Positions 13,345 through 19,420 of a DNA stretch of 19,420 nucleotides are shown piece after piece; position 1 is the first letter of the stretch; each line of letters starts with the position of its first letter. Both the position numbers and the translations under genes were made by a program. The notes below the pieces were generated by a model. That model did no database searches, was not told where the DNA came from, and saw only the letters and a list, made by a program, of their open reading frames with translations. Source of the stretch: an uncultured Lachnospiraceae bacterium (GTDB taxonomy: Bacteria > Bacillota_A > Clostridia > Lachnospirales > Lachnospiraceae); contig CADBME010000052.1 in assembly GCA_902795715.1 (NCBI GenBank), positions 1-19,420 on the forward strand, written 5' to 3'.

Positions 13345-14769
13345 TTATACTACGACAAAGAACTTGATCAGAAACAGTGCAGAAATAACATAGGTCAGGG
13401 CAGAAACATCCTTTGCGCGATGGGTGAATACACAGATGACTGTATAAGCGATCATACCAAGACCGATACCGTGTCCGATGGAGCCGGAAATCGGCATGGC
13501 AATCAGCATGAGGGCAACAGGCACCAGCTGGGTCATATCCTCAAAGTTGATCTCTCTGAGGCCGCCAAGCATGATGATACCGACATAGATCAGAGCAGAA
13601 GAAGTCGCTGCCGCCGGAATCAGTGCAGCTATCGGTGCGATAAAGGTACAGGCCAGGAAAAGGATACCGGCTGTAAGAGCTGTCAGTCCGGTTCTTCCTC
13701 CGGCTTCCACACCGGATGCAGACTCTACAAAGGTCGTAACGGTAGATGTACCGGTAAGAGCTCCGGATACAGTTCCGATAGCATCAGAGATCAGAGCCTC
13801 TTTCATATTTGGCATGTTGCCATCCTGGTCCAGCATGCCCGCACGGCTTGCTGTACCGACCAAAGTACCGATGGTATCGAACATATCGATCATACAGAAG
13901 GTGATGATCAGGGTAATGGCCGTAAAGACTCCGATTTCAAAGAAACCCTTGAAATTGAACTTGAAAAGGGTAGTATTCATCATGTCCTGTACGGGAGGTA
14001 CAAAAGATTGTTTTGAAAGAACCTCAAAAGGATTAGATCCCAGGAAAAGAGCCTCCCCGATCCAATAGACAACGGAAGCCGTCAGCATACCAATCAGAAC
14101 CGATGCCTTAAATCCTTTTTGTGCCAGAATGATAATGGCAAAAAGTCCGACAAACATGGTGATAACAGAAAGAACCATGCTGGCATATCCTGAACCCATC
14201 TGGCCGCTGGCAACACTGGGAGTCAGGGCTCCGAAAAAGTCTCTCATAACAAAGAAAGGACCACCATTTTCTGAATAAACACCCGCGTTGGATCCCACAC
14301 CGATATTCAGAAGCATCAGACCGATGGCCGGGGCGATACCCAGCCGGATTCCCAGGGGTATGGCTTCTACAATCTTCTGGCGAATATTGAGAACCGACAG
14401 AATAATAAATACAATACCCTCAATAAGAATAATACAAAGAGCTGCCTGGAAGGAAGCAAGATAGGTCGTTCCCGTGATGGCTACGATATTGCCGACAACA
14501 ACGGCAAAGAAACTGTTCAAACCCATGCCCGGTGCCATGACAAAGGGCTTGTTAGCCAGAAAAGCCATGCAGATGGTTCCGATGGCCGATGCAATACATG
14601 TCGCCATGAAAACACCATTCCACAAATCCTGCCCTTCTGCTCCAAAACCTGTCAGCAGATTGGGATTGAGGGCAATGATGTAAGCCATGGTCATGAATGT
14701 TGTCAGACCGGCGATAATCTCTGTCCGGACTGTCGTATTGTTTTCCTTCAGCTTAAATAGACTTTCCAC
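13345..14769 (-). CDS. NCS2 family purine permease (AzgA / guanine-hypoxanthine type)
   Basis: The protein has 474 residues with 12-14 hydrophobic segments. AzgA-like signatures are APGMGLNSFFA (79-89), MFDTIGTLVG (296-305) and a Ser/Thr/Gly-rich substrate-site stretch at 340-361 containing TTFVESASGVEAGGRTG. In this branch of NCS2 the substrates are guanine, hypoxanthine or adenine, imported with protons; PbuG and PbuO of Bacillus belong here. Translation starts at a GTG (14769-14767) preceded by GAGGAG at a spacing of six bases. The overlapping ATG is out of frame. The gene has its own strong promoter (14867-14895) followed by a 13-bp inverted repeat, so regulation at or just after initiation is likely. 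I found no purine riboswitch core in the leader of about 90 bases. Confidence 0.88.
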   Translation of the reverse strand: MESLFKLKENNTTVRTEIIAGLTTFMTMAYIIALNPNLLTGFGAEGQDLWNGVFMATCIASAIGTICMAFLANKPFVMAPGMGLNSFFAVVVGNIVAITGTTYLASFQAALCIILIEGIVFIILSVLNIRQKIVEAIPLGIRLGIAPAIGLMLLNIGVGSNAGVYSENGGPFFVMRDFFGALTPSVASGQMGSGYASMVLSVITMFVGLFAIIILAQKGFKASVLIGMLTASVVYWIGEALFLGSNPFEVLSKQSFVPPVQDMMNTTLFKFNFKGFFEIGVFTAITLIITFCMIDMFDTIGTLVGTASRAGMLDQDGNMPNMKEALISDAIGTVSGALTGTSTVTTFVESASGVEAGGRTGLTALTAGILFLACTFIAPIAALIPAAATSSALIYVGIIMLGGLREINFEDMTQLVPVALMLIAMPISGSIGHGIGLGMIAYTVICVFTHRAKDVSALTYVISALFLIKFFVVV

Positions 14770-14817
14770 ATTTTTCTCCTCTCATGTGTGCTTCGATTAC
14801 GCATCTTTGCGGAAGTC

Positions 14818-14852
14818 TATAGGAAGGTCATCTGTGAATTGACCTTCCTATA
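14818..14852 (-). promoter_or_regulatory. 13-bp inverted repeat at the start of the purine permease transcript
   Basis: TATAGGAAGGTCA (14818-14830) and its exact complement TGACCTTCCTATA (14840-14852) are separated by nine bases. The repeat begins only about eight bases after the predicted transcription start of the permease gene. It could be an operator where a dimeric repressor blocks transcription, or a 5' mRNA stem-loop. It lacks a T run, so it is not an ordinary terminator for the upstream lipoprotein gene. Confidence 0.65.
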
Positions 14853-14866
14853 ACATCCAAAATTGA

Positions 14867-14895
14867 ATTATAGCATCCACACACTATAATTTCAA
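14867..14895 (-). promoter_or_regulatory. Strong promoter of the purine permease gene
   Basis: On the minus strand TTGAAA (14895-14890) is followed after 17 bases by a perfect TATAAT (14872-14867), with TG one base before it (extended -10). An AT-rich dyad, ATTATAG (14867-14873) and CTATAAT (14884-14890), overlaps the core. The promoter begins only seven bases after the stop codon of the upstream lipoprotein gene, leaving no room for a normal terminator between them. Confidence 0.75.
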
Positions 14896-14902
14896 TCATT
14901 CT

Positions 14903-16162
14903 TTATTTCCCGGGCCATTTATCACCACCGATTTTCAGCGAGGAAATTCTGTCATTCTCATGATTATAGTAAAAATAAGCGCTGGTTCCCGTATCGTAAT
15001 CATTGTAACTAAAGGAAGTAGAATCTTCACTTTCATTTTTGTCAAACTTCACGGAGGATTGTAACAATGCTGTTTCCAGATCTCCTAACTTCATGCTGTG
15101 ATAGACACCCTTTGGAAATTGCATATCCGGAATCGGACTATCCTGACCATAAGCATTGGTCTCAACTTCCGAAACGGCACAGTTTTCTCCGGACGTCTGA
15201 TAATCTGCATAATTGAAAAAGTTGATATTAAGCTCTATACCGTTTTTCTCCATCTTGCCGCCAAAGGACTCTCTGCCGGCCGGGACATCCATAGTCTTTG
15301 TCAGGGTCCATCCATTTTTAACAAACTCGGAAACAGGGCAGGGCAGCTTGTAGACCACGCCATCCAATGTAAATGTGGCTGAATCAAAATCATTCCCCAT
15401 GGCTGTCGGTGCCTGATACTCACTCAGATAGGCCGGCACGTCATTGGATGTAAAGGATCCCTCTTTCTTGAAATAAGAAAGGGTAATTCTCTTTTCCCCT
15501 TCTTCACCGGTTTCAGCATCATCATTAAACCAGACAAAGTCAATCTTTCCGGTATCCCGGTTATCTCCATAGTAAGAGGCTGTATAATTATCAGTTGTAT
15601 CGGTATTTGTCGGGGTACCCATAATACTGGTTACCATATTCTGGTCATCACCCGGTTTAAGACCGTTGGCCAATGCGAAAGAGTAATCCTCCAGATTATT
15701 CTTGTTTACTTCAATTTCACATACTTTGCAGTCTTTTAATTGTTTGGTATCTCCGGTACCATTATAGATATCTACGCTTATATGTTTATGATCTTTTCCT
15801 TCTTTCTCGATAAAAATAAAGGTATAGGTATACCCATTCAGTTCCTGAGTCATATCTGTATCCGTCTTCCAGCCATCAAGCTCCAGCTGACTGTAATCAA
15901 AGGGCAGGGTATACTGTTTCCCTTCCAGTGTAAATGAACAGTCTACCTGAGCCTCGTTTTCTCCCATGATGGTGTTTAAACCGCCTGTGGTATCCTCTGC
16001 AAGGGAAGTCATCCCTTCCGGAACTGTGCTTTCCACACCCACATCAGCCTTCTCTGTTGCCGCTTCCTTGCCGGAGTCTGAGCTTCCACCGCAACCGGAT
16101 AGAATCAATATAGCAGACATGGATAGTGCTCCAAGAGTTGATAATAATTTCATACGTTTCAT
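14903..16162 (-). CDS. Putative lipoprotein with two tandem copies of an unrecognised domain
   Basis: The protein has 419 residues. It has a basic N-terminus, a hydrophobic stretch and the lipobox LSGC with C24 as the lipidated residue, so it should be anchored to the outer face of the membrane. A Ser/Thr/Glu-rich spacer follows. Then come two related modules of roughly 145-175 residues (about 70-230 and 247-419). Both start with an F-T-L-x-G-x-x-Y-x-L-P pattern, then a GW followed by a T-x-x-M/K stretch, and both end with an aromatic-rich Asp/Tyr segment (TASYYGDNRD and TSAYFYYNHEND). I cannot name the domain. AAGGAG lies about six bases before the ATG, within a small hairpin. It is transcribed alone, between mgtE and the purine permease; function unknown. 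Confidence 0.8.
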   Translation of the reverse strand: MKRMKLLSTLGALSMSAILILSGCGGSSDSGKEAATEKADVGVESTVPEGMTSLAEDTTGGLNTIMGENEAQVDCSFTLEGKQYTLPFDYSQLELDGWKTDTDMTQELNGYTYTFIFIEKEGKDHKHISVDIYNGTGDTKQLKDCKVCEIEVNKNNLEDYSFALANGLKPGDDQNMVTSIMGTPTNTDTTDNYTASYYGDNRDTGKIDFVWFNDDAETGEEGEKRITLSYFKKEGSFTSNDVPAYLSEYQAPTAMGNDFDSATFTLDGVVYKLPCPVSEFVKNGWTLTKTMDVPAGRESFGGKMEKNGIELNINFFNYADYQTSGENCAVSEVETNAYGQDSPIPDMQFPKGVYHSMKLGDLETALLQSSVKFDKNESEDSTSFSYNDYDTGTSAYFYYNHENDRISSLKIGGDKWPGK

Positions 16163-16181
16163 ATGGATCTCCTTTCCATAT
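16160..16181 (-). promoter_or_regulatory. Ribosome binding site hairpin of the lipoprotein gene
   Basis: ATATGG (minus strand, 16181-16176) pairs with CCATAT (16166-16161). The Shine-Dalgarno AAGGAG is in the 9-base loop and the start codon overlaps the 3' arm. The stem is only six, mostly AT, base pairs, so it may modulate initiation mildly or be chance. Confidence 0.35.
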
Positions 16182-16304
16182 TCATTTGATGCCAGAACAG
16201 GATAAACTCATGTACAGTACCCTGTATGTTTTTCTGAGTTCTACCTTTAGTGTAATCTATAATAAACACAGACAAATTCAGTCTGCGAGAATGTTTTCAT
16301 TATC

Positions 16305-16310
16305 ATTATA
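16305..16310 (-). promoter_or_regulatory. Possible -10 element of the lipoprotein gene
   Basis: TATAAT lies on the minus strand in the 218 bases between mgtE and the lipoprotein gene. The -35 candidate 18 bases upstream (TTTGCC) is poor. A leader of about 135 bases would result. No clear terminator for mgtE is seen in the same gap; only a weak 5-bp stem CTGCT/AGCAG follows its stop codon. Confidence 0.35.
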
Positions 16311-16380
16311 TCCCTTCAATCGGTCACCGGCAAATTATCTGTTCCTTAACCTGCTCAACCATACCCGGGAAAGCAGATTC

Positions 16381-17772
16381 TCACAAATGAAGAAGATTAA
16401 TAAGAAGAATCCAGGCCAGTCCATAGTAGGTTACAACCGCCACCAGATCATTTACTGTAGTAATCAAGGGTCCGGAAGCCACAGCCGGGTCCACTTTGAG
16501 CTTGTGGAAAAACATGGGAATCAGAGTACCCACCAGACTGGAAATGACCATAGTCAGCATGAGGGCAATCCCCACACATCCTGAAATCAGAAATGACATA
16601 TGAAGGCTGTTGTGCTTGAAGAAATAGATATAGATTCCAATAAAAACAAATGTAACACTACCCAGGAAAAGTCCATTGGAAAAGCCAACCCTCAGCTCCT
16701 TTACAGCCAGGCCGAACTTCTGACCGGCCGTCAGATTCTCATCCATCAAAACCCGGATGGTCACAGCCAGAGACTGGGTACCTACATTTCCTGCCATGTC
16801 AAGGATCAGGGACTGGAAGCAGATCACGATGGGGAGCATGGCAACTACCCCCTCAAAAATGCCCACCACGGACGATACGATCAGTCCTAAAAAGAGCAGA
16901 ATGATCAGCCAGGGAAGGCGCTTTCTCATACTCTCCCTGGTGGTCTCCTTCAGATCTTCCTCTGCGGTCAGACCGGCCAGTTTGGCGTAATCATCACCCA
17001 TCTCATCATCAATCATCTCCACCAGGTCCTGGTCTGTGATGGCTCCAACAATCTTATCGTCCTCAGAAAGAACCGGTATCGAGTCCTCGGCATAATCCCG
17101 AATTCGTTCCATACAGTCGCTGATGGAGTCATGATCATAGACACAAGGATAAGAAGTGGCAATAATGTCATTCAAATCGTCCCTCTCTCTGGCCCGGATC
17201 AGATCCTTCAGATCAATCGCCCCATAAAAATGGTGGTCTTTATCTTCTACATAGATTGTCTGAATATTATCATTCTCCCCCGCCTGGCGAACCAGCTCCG
17301 ACATGGCCTGACGAATGGTCAGGTTATTTCGGATGAGAACATAGTTGGTGGTCATGAGACTTCCGATCTCATCCTCATCATAAGACAAAATCAGCTGAAC
17401 ATCCCGGCTGGACTCATCATCCATGAGACTGACCAGCTTCTCCTGAATAATCTCATCAACCTCTTCCAGAATATCGACGGCGTCATCGGAATCCATCTCA
17501 GAAATAATCTTTGCCGCAGTCTCGATCGAAATCTCCTTCAGATACTCATCCGGATCTTCCAGATAAGTAAAAATCTCGGAGGACTTCTCCGGTCCCAGGA
17601 TCCGGTACATACGGCGCCGTTCCTCACTGGTAAGCTGCTCCATGGCTCCGGCGATATCATTTTCATGATAATCGTCCAGAAGATCCAACAATTCCTCTTC
17701 ACTGATATCACTCCGTATGATCTTTATCAGTTCTTCCTCATAATTCGGATTCTTTCTAGCCCGGTCTTCCAT
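16381..17772 (-). CDS. mgtE: Magnesium transporter MgtE
   Basis: The protein has 463 residues, the usual MgtE length. It has the full architecture: the helical MgtE N domain (about 15-135), a CBS pair (about 138-260), a connecting helix, and five membrane helices (about 287-463). The pore signatures are GNVGTQS (328-334) and DPAVASGP (428-435), and D442 is in the position of the pore aspartate of Thermus MgtE. Cytosolic magnesium binding to the acidic N and CBS domains closes the pore, and the many Asp and Glu residues of these domains are present here. GGGAGG six to seven bases before the ATG gives a strong start. It is transcribed alone from a promoter at 17809-17817. No M-box riboswitch is apparent upstream, because the predicted leader is only about 30 bases. 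Confidence 0.93.
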   Translation of the reverse strand: MEDRARKNPNYEEELIKIIRSDISEEELLDLLDDYHENDIAGAMEQLTSEERRRMYRILGPEKSSEIFTYLEDPDEYLKEISIETAAKIISEMDSDDAVDILEEVDEIIQEKLVSLMDDESSRDVQLILSYDEDEIGSLMTTNYVLIRNNLTIRQAMSELVRQAGENDNIQTIYVEDKDHHFYGAIDLKDLIRARERDDLNDIIATSYPCVYDHDSISDCMERIRDYAEDSIPVLSEDDKIVGAITDQDLVEMIDDEMGDDYAKLAGLTAEEDLKETTRESMRKRLPWLIILLFLGLIVSSVVGIFEGVVAMLPIVICFQSLILDMAGNVGTQSLAVTIRVLMDENLTAGQKFGLAVKELRVGFSNGLFLGSVTFVFIGIYIYFFKHNSLHMSFLISGCVGIALMLTMVISSLVGTLIPMFFHKLKVDPAVASGPLITTVNDLVAVVTYYGLAWILLINLLHL

Positions 17773-17808
17773 GTCACACCTCCCTCTTCTATTTTTTCTG
17801 ACGAATAC

Positions 17809-17836
17809 AGTATAACAGATAATTTAAATATTGTAA
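17809..17836 (-). promoter_or_regulatory. Promoter of mgtE
   Basis: On the minus strand the extended -10 TG-T-TATACT occupies 17817-17809. A weak -35 (TTACAA) lies 16 bases upstream in a very AT-rich stretch. Start would be near 17802. Confidence 0.5.
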
Positions 17837-17856
17837 TAAAAAAATAAGAAATAAAG

Positions 17857-17887
17857 AAAAAAGCCATTCCTATCAAACAGCTTTTTT
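17857..17887 (-). terminator. A-run/T-run hairpin upstream of mgtE, possible terminator
   Basis: AAAAAAGC (17857-17864) and GCTTTTTT (17880-17887) form a perfect 8-bp inverted repeat around a 15-base loop; a shorter CAGC/GCTG stem overlaps it. On the minus strand the T run is followed by further T-rich sequence. It lies between the mocR-type gene and mgtE and may be a back-up terminator or the end of a short RNA. Confidence 0.4.
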
Positions 17888-17966
17888 GCTGCCAATGCCC
17901 ATACCATACACTATAAATGTCATATGCGATCTCAGTTTTTTTATAACCATCCCCACTCGAAAACCT

Positions 17967-18000
17967 TAAAAAAACCGGGCTAAAGATACTCCACAGCCTG
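17967..18000 (-). terminator. Possible terminator of the MocR-type gene
   Basis: On the minus strand CAGGCT (from 18000) pairs imperfectly with AGCCCG around a 13-base loop and is followed by seven T. It begins 12 bases after the stop codon at 18012. The stem is short, but position and T run fit a terminator. Confidence 0.5.
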
Positions 18001-18011
18001 ATTAGACTATT

Positions 18012-19415
18012 TTATACGGTTTCCAGAACCTCCCGGATCGACCTCATGGCATCCGGGAACTTTTCCATGTCAATATTAGAATAATTCAGGAGAAACTGGT
18101 GGGTATCTTTGGGAATATCCACCATATCATAATCACTTACCGGCAGGATACGGATTCCCCGATCAAAGAGTCTTTTTTTCAGAAGGGCATCGGGCACATT
18201 TGTACTAAATTGCAGAATCATATGGAGGCCTGACTTATTCTCCAGAATCCTGCATTCGTCATCCGTAAAGACACCGTGGATAACCTCAAGAATCTTTTCC
18301 CTTTTCCGTCGGTAATAGCGCCTCATCCGGTTGATGTGCCTTTCCAGATAGCCCTGATTGATAAAGGCTGCCAGGGTATACTGTTCAAAGGTCGATACGG
18401 TACAGGAATAAAATGAAAGCTTTTCATAAAAAAGTCTGGCCAGATTCTCCGGCAGGACCATGTAGCTGATTCGGATAGTGGAGGCCAGAGATTTGGAAAA
18501 GGTATTCATATAGATTACTTTTCCTCTTCCATCAATGCTTGCAAGGGCAGGAATGGGTTTCCCGCTCAGACGGAATTCGCTGTCATAATCATCTTCAATG
18601 ATGTATCGGTCCGGCCTCTCATTGGCCCAGGCCAGAAGTTCGTACCGCCTGCCTGCGGGCATGGTGATTCCTGTGGGAAAATGATGGGTGGGACTGATAT
18701 GGGCTACCTTTGCCTCGGATTTTCTCAGCTGATCCATCCGGATTCCCTGCCGGTCAAGGCCTGCAAATAGGCAGGAGACACCGTTGCTCTCATAGATTTT
18801 CTTCAGCTTCAGATAGCCCGGATTCTCAATGCAGTAAACTGAATCAGTTCCCAGAAGTTTCACCAGTATACCATAGAGATATTCTGTCCCTGCACCGACA
18901 ATAACCTGGGCCGGATCCACGCTCATGCCTCGAAAGGAAGCCAGATGACCCGTAATGGCCTGGCGGAGTTCCTCAACCCCGCTGCAGGGAGGTCTGGTCA
19001 GAAGTTTGTCTTCCTGAAGGGATATTGTTTCCCTCATCATTCTGGCCCACACGGAAAAGGGGAAATGCTCTCTTTCAGCCTGGTTTGAAGAAAAATCAAC
19101 CGGATATTCCCGGTCCTGGTCCGGAATCAGGATATGGCACGATGCAGGCGAAGCTGCTATTTCTGATCCGGCTGTCTCAATTTCAGAAACAAAATATCCT
19201 CTCCTGGGCAGGGCATAGAGATAGCCCTCACTGACCAGCTGCTCATAGGCATGCTCCACCGTGATTGTGCTGACACTTAAGTTCTGAGCCAGTGTCCTTT
19301 TGGAAGGCATTTTCTCATTGGCTGCAAGTCGGCCGGCACGAATGTCCTCCCTGATATTCTGATAAATCTGTTTGTAGAGTAATTCCTTACTGCCATTCAG
19401 ATCGTAGGTAAGCAT
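18012..19415 (-). CDS. MocR/PdxR family transcriptional regulator (GntR winged helix plus aminotransferase-like domain)
   Basis: The protein has 467 residues, typical of the MocR group. Residues 9-75 form a GntR winged helix-turn-helix (LYKQIYQNIREDIRAGRL, then MPSKRTLAQNLSVSTITV). Residues from about 105 to the end are a class I aminotransferase-like domain. The PLP lysine is K308 in NTFSKSLAS, and the cofactor-ring Asp is in EDDYDSEFR. Such regulators sense a small molecule through PLP, commonly to control vitamin B6, GABA or amino acid genes. The neighbouring genes give no hint of the target because no pyridoxal or aminotransferase gene is in view. MLTYDL is the usual family start. Only five bases lie upstream within the window, so the ribosome binding site and promoter are not visible. 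Confidence 0.88.
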   Translation of the reverse strand: MLTYDLNGSKELLYKQIYQNIREDIRAGRLAANEKMPSKRTLAQNLSVSTITVEHAYEQLVSEGYLYALPRRGYFVSEIETAGSEIAASPASCHILIPDQDREYPVDFSSNQAEREHFPFSVWARMMRETISLQEDKLLTRPPCSGVEELRQAITGHLASFRGMSVDPAQVIVGAGTEYLYGILVKLLGTDSVYCIENPGYLKLKKIYESNGVSCLFAGLDRQGIRMDQLRKSEAKVAHISPTHHFPTGITMPAGRRYELLAWANERPDRYIIEDDYDSEFRLSGKPIPALASIDGRGKVIYMNTFSKSLASTIRISYMVLPENLARLFYEKLSFYSCTVSTFEQYTLAAFINQGYLERHINRMRRYYRRKREKILEVIHGVFTDDECRILENKSGLHMILQFSTNVPDALLKKRLFDRGIRILPVSDYDMVDIPKDTHQFLLNYSNIDMEKFPDAMRSIREVLETV

Positions 19416-19420
19416 AGGGG

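Noticed and set aside
13159..14016. 285-codon plus-strand open frame opposite the purine permease
   Set aside because: The product is Asp/Gly/Arg/His-rich low-complexity sequence, overlaps a terminator hairpin and lies antisense to a conserved permease.
14770..14902. Purine riboswitch upstream of the permease
   Set aside because: I looked for the TATAATC, ATATGG and TTTCTACC core segments on the minus strand and found none. The leader of about 90 bases has only the 13-bp inverted repeat.
17773..18011. M-box magnesium riboswitch before mgtE
   Set aside because: The likely promoter leaves a leader of about 30 bases, too short for an M-box, and no long conserved aptamer-like pairing was seen further upstream.

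Overview
The window looks like chromosome of an anaerobic, low-to-mid GC Gram-positive bacterium of the Clostridia, most likely a gut Lachnospiraceae relative. The grounds are strong purine-rich ribosome binding sites (AGGAGG type), a typical lipobox lipoprotein, a giant two-ATPase 2-hydroxyacyl-CoA dehydratase activase-type protein, a MocR regulator and an AzgA-like purine permease. This taxonomic view is inferred from gene content; no rRNA or marker gene is present. I saw no tRNA, rRNA, insertion sequence, phage gene or CRISPR array, and it reads as mostly core chromosome with many short transcription units.

Layout. Left edge (1-283, minus): 5' part of an HD-domain (p)ppGpp hydrolase-like gene with a textbook sigma-A promoter, divergent from a membrane-anchored N-acetylmuramoyl-L-alanine amidase with an acidic repeat tail (571-1854, plus). 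Converging on it is a 1447-residue activase-type protein (1963-6306, minus). A divergent intergenic region of 339 bases leads to a PutP-type sodium/solute symporter (6646-8226, plus) ending in two stacked terminators. A PfpI/DJ-1 family protein (8357-8872, minus) is divergent from a possible C39-like cysteine peptidase-fold protein (8999-9811, plus).

The right half is all on the minus strand. Read in transcription order from the right edge it holds: a MocR-type regulator (18012-19415), the magnesium channel/transporter mgtE (16381-17772), a lipoprotein with an internal duplication (14903-16162), an AzgA-like purine permease (13345-14769), and then a probable operon of a GtrA-family membrane protein, a TPR-AAA+ ATPase of the CbbX/SpoVK type and a membrane-anchored transglutaminase-like protein (13092 down to 9903). 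Hairpin terminators or promoters separate most of these units.

How they work together. Most genes are separate housekeeping functions: stringent-response nucleotide turnover, wall hydrolysis, and uptake of amino acid, purine and magnesium. The one set that looks like an uncharacterised functional module is gtrA / AAA+ / transglutaminase-like. The other points worth attention are regulatory: a 13-bp inverted repeat just downstream of the purine permease promoter, a paired 8-bp repeat at the HD-gene promoter, and leader hairpins before the amidase, symporter, activase and lipoprotein genes.
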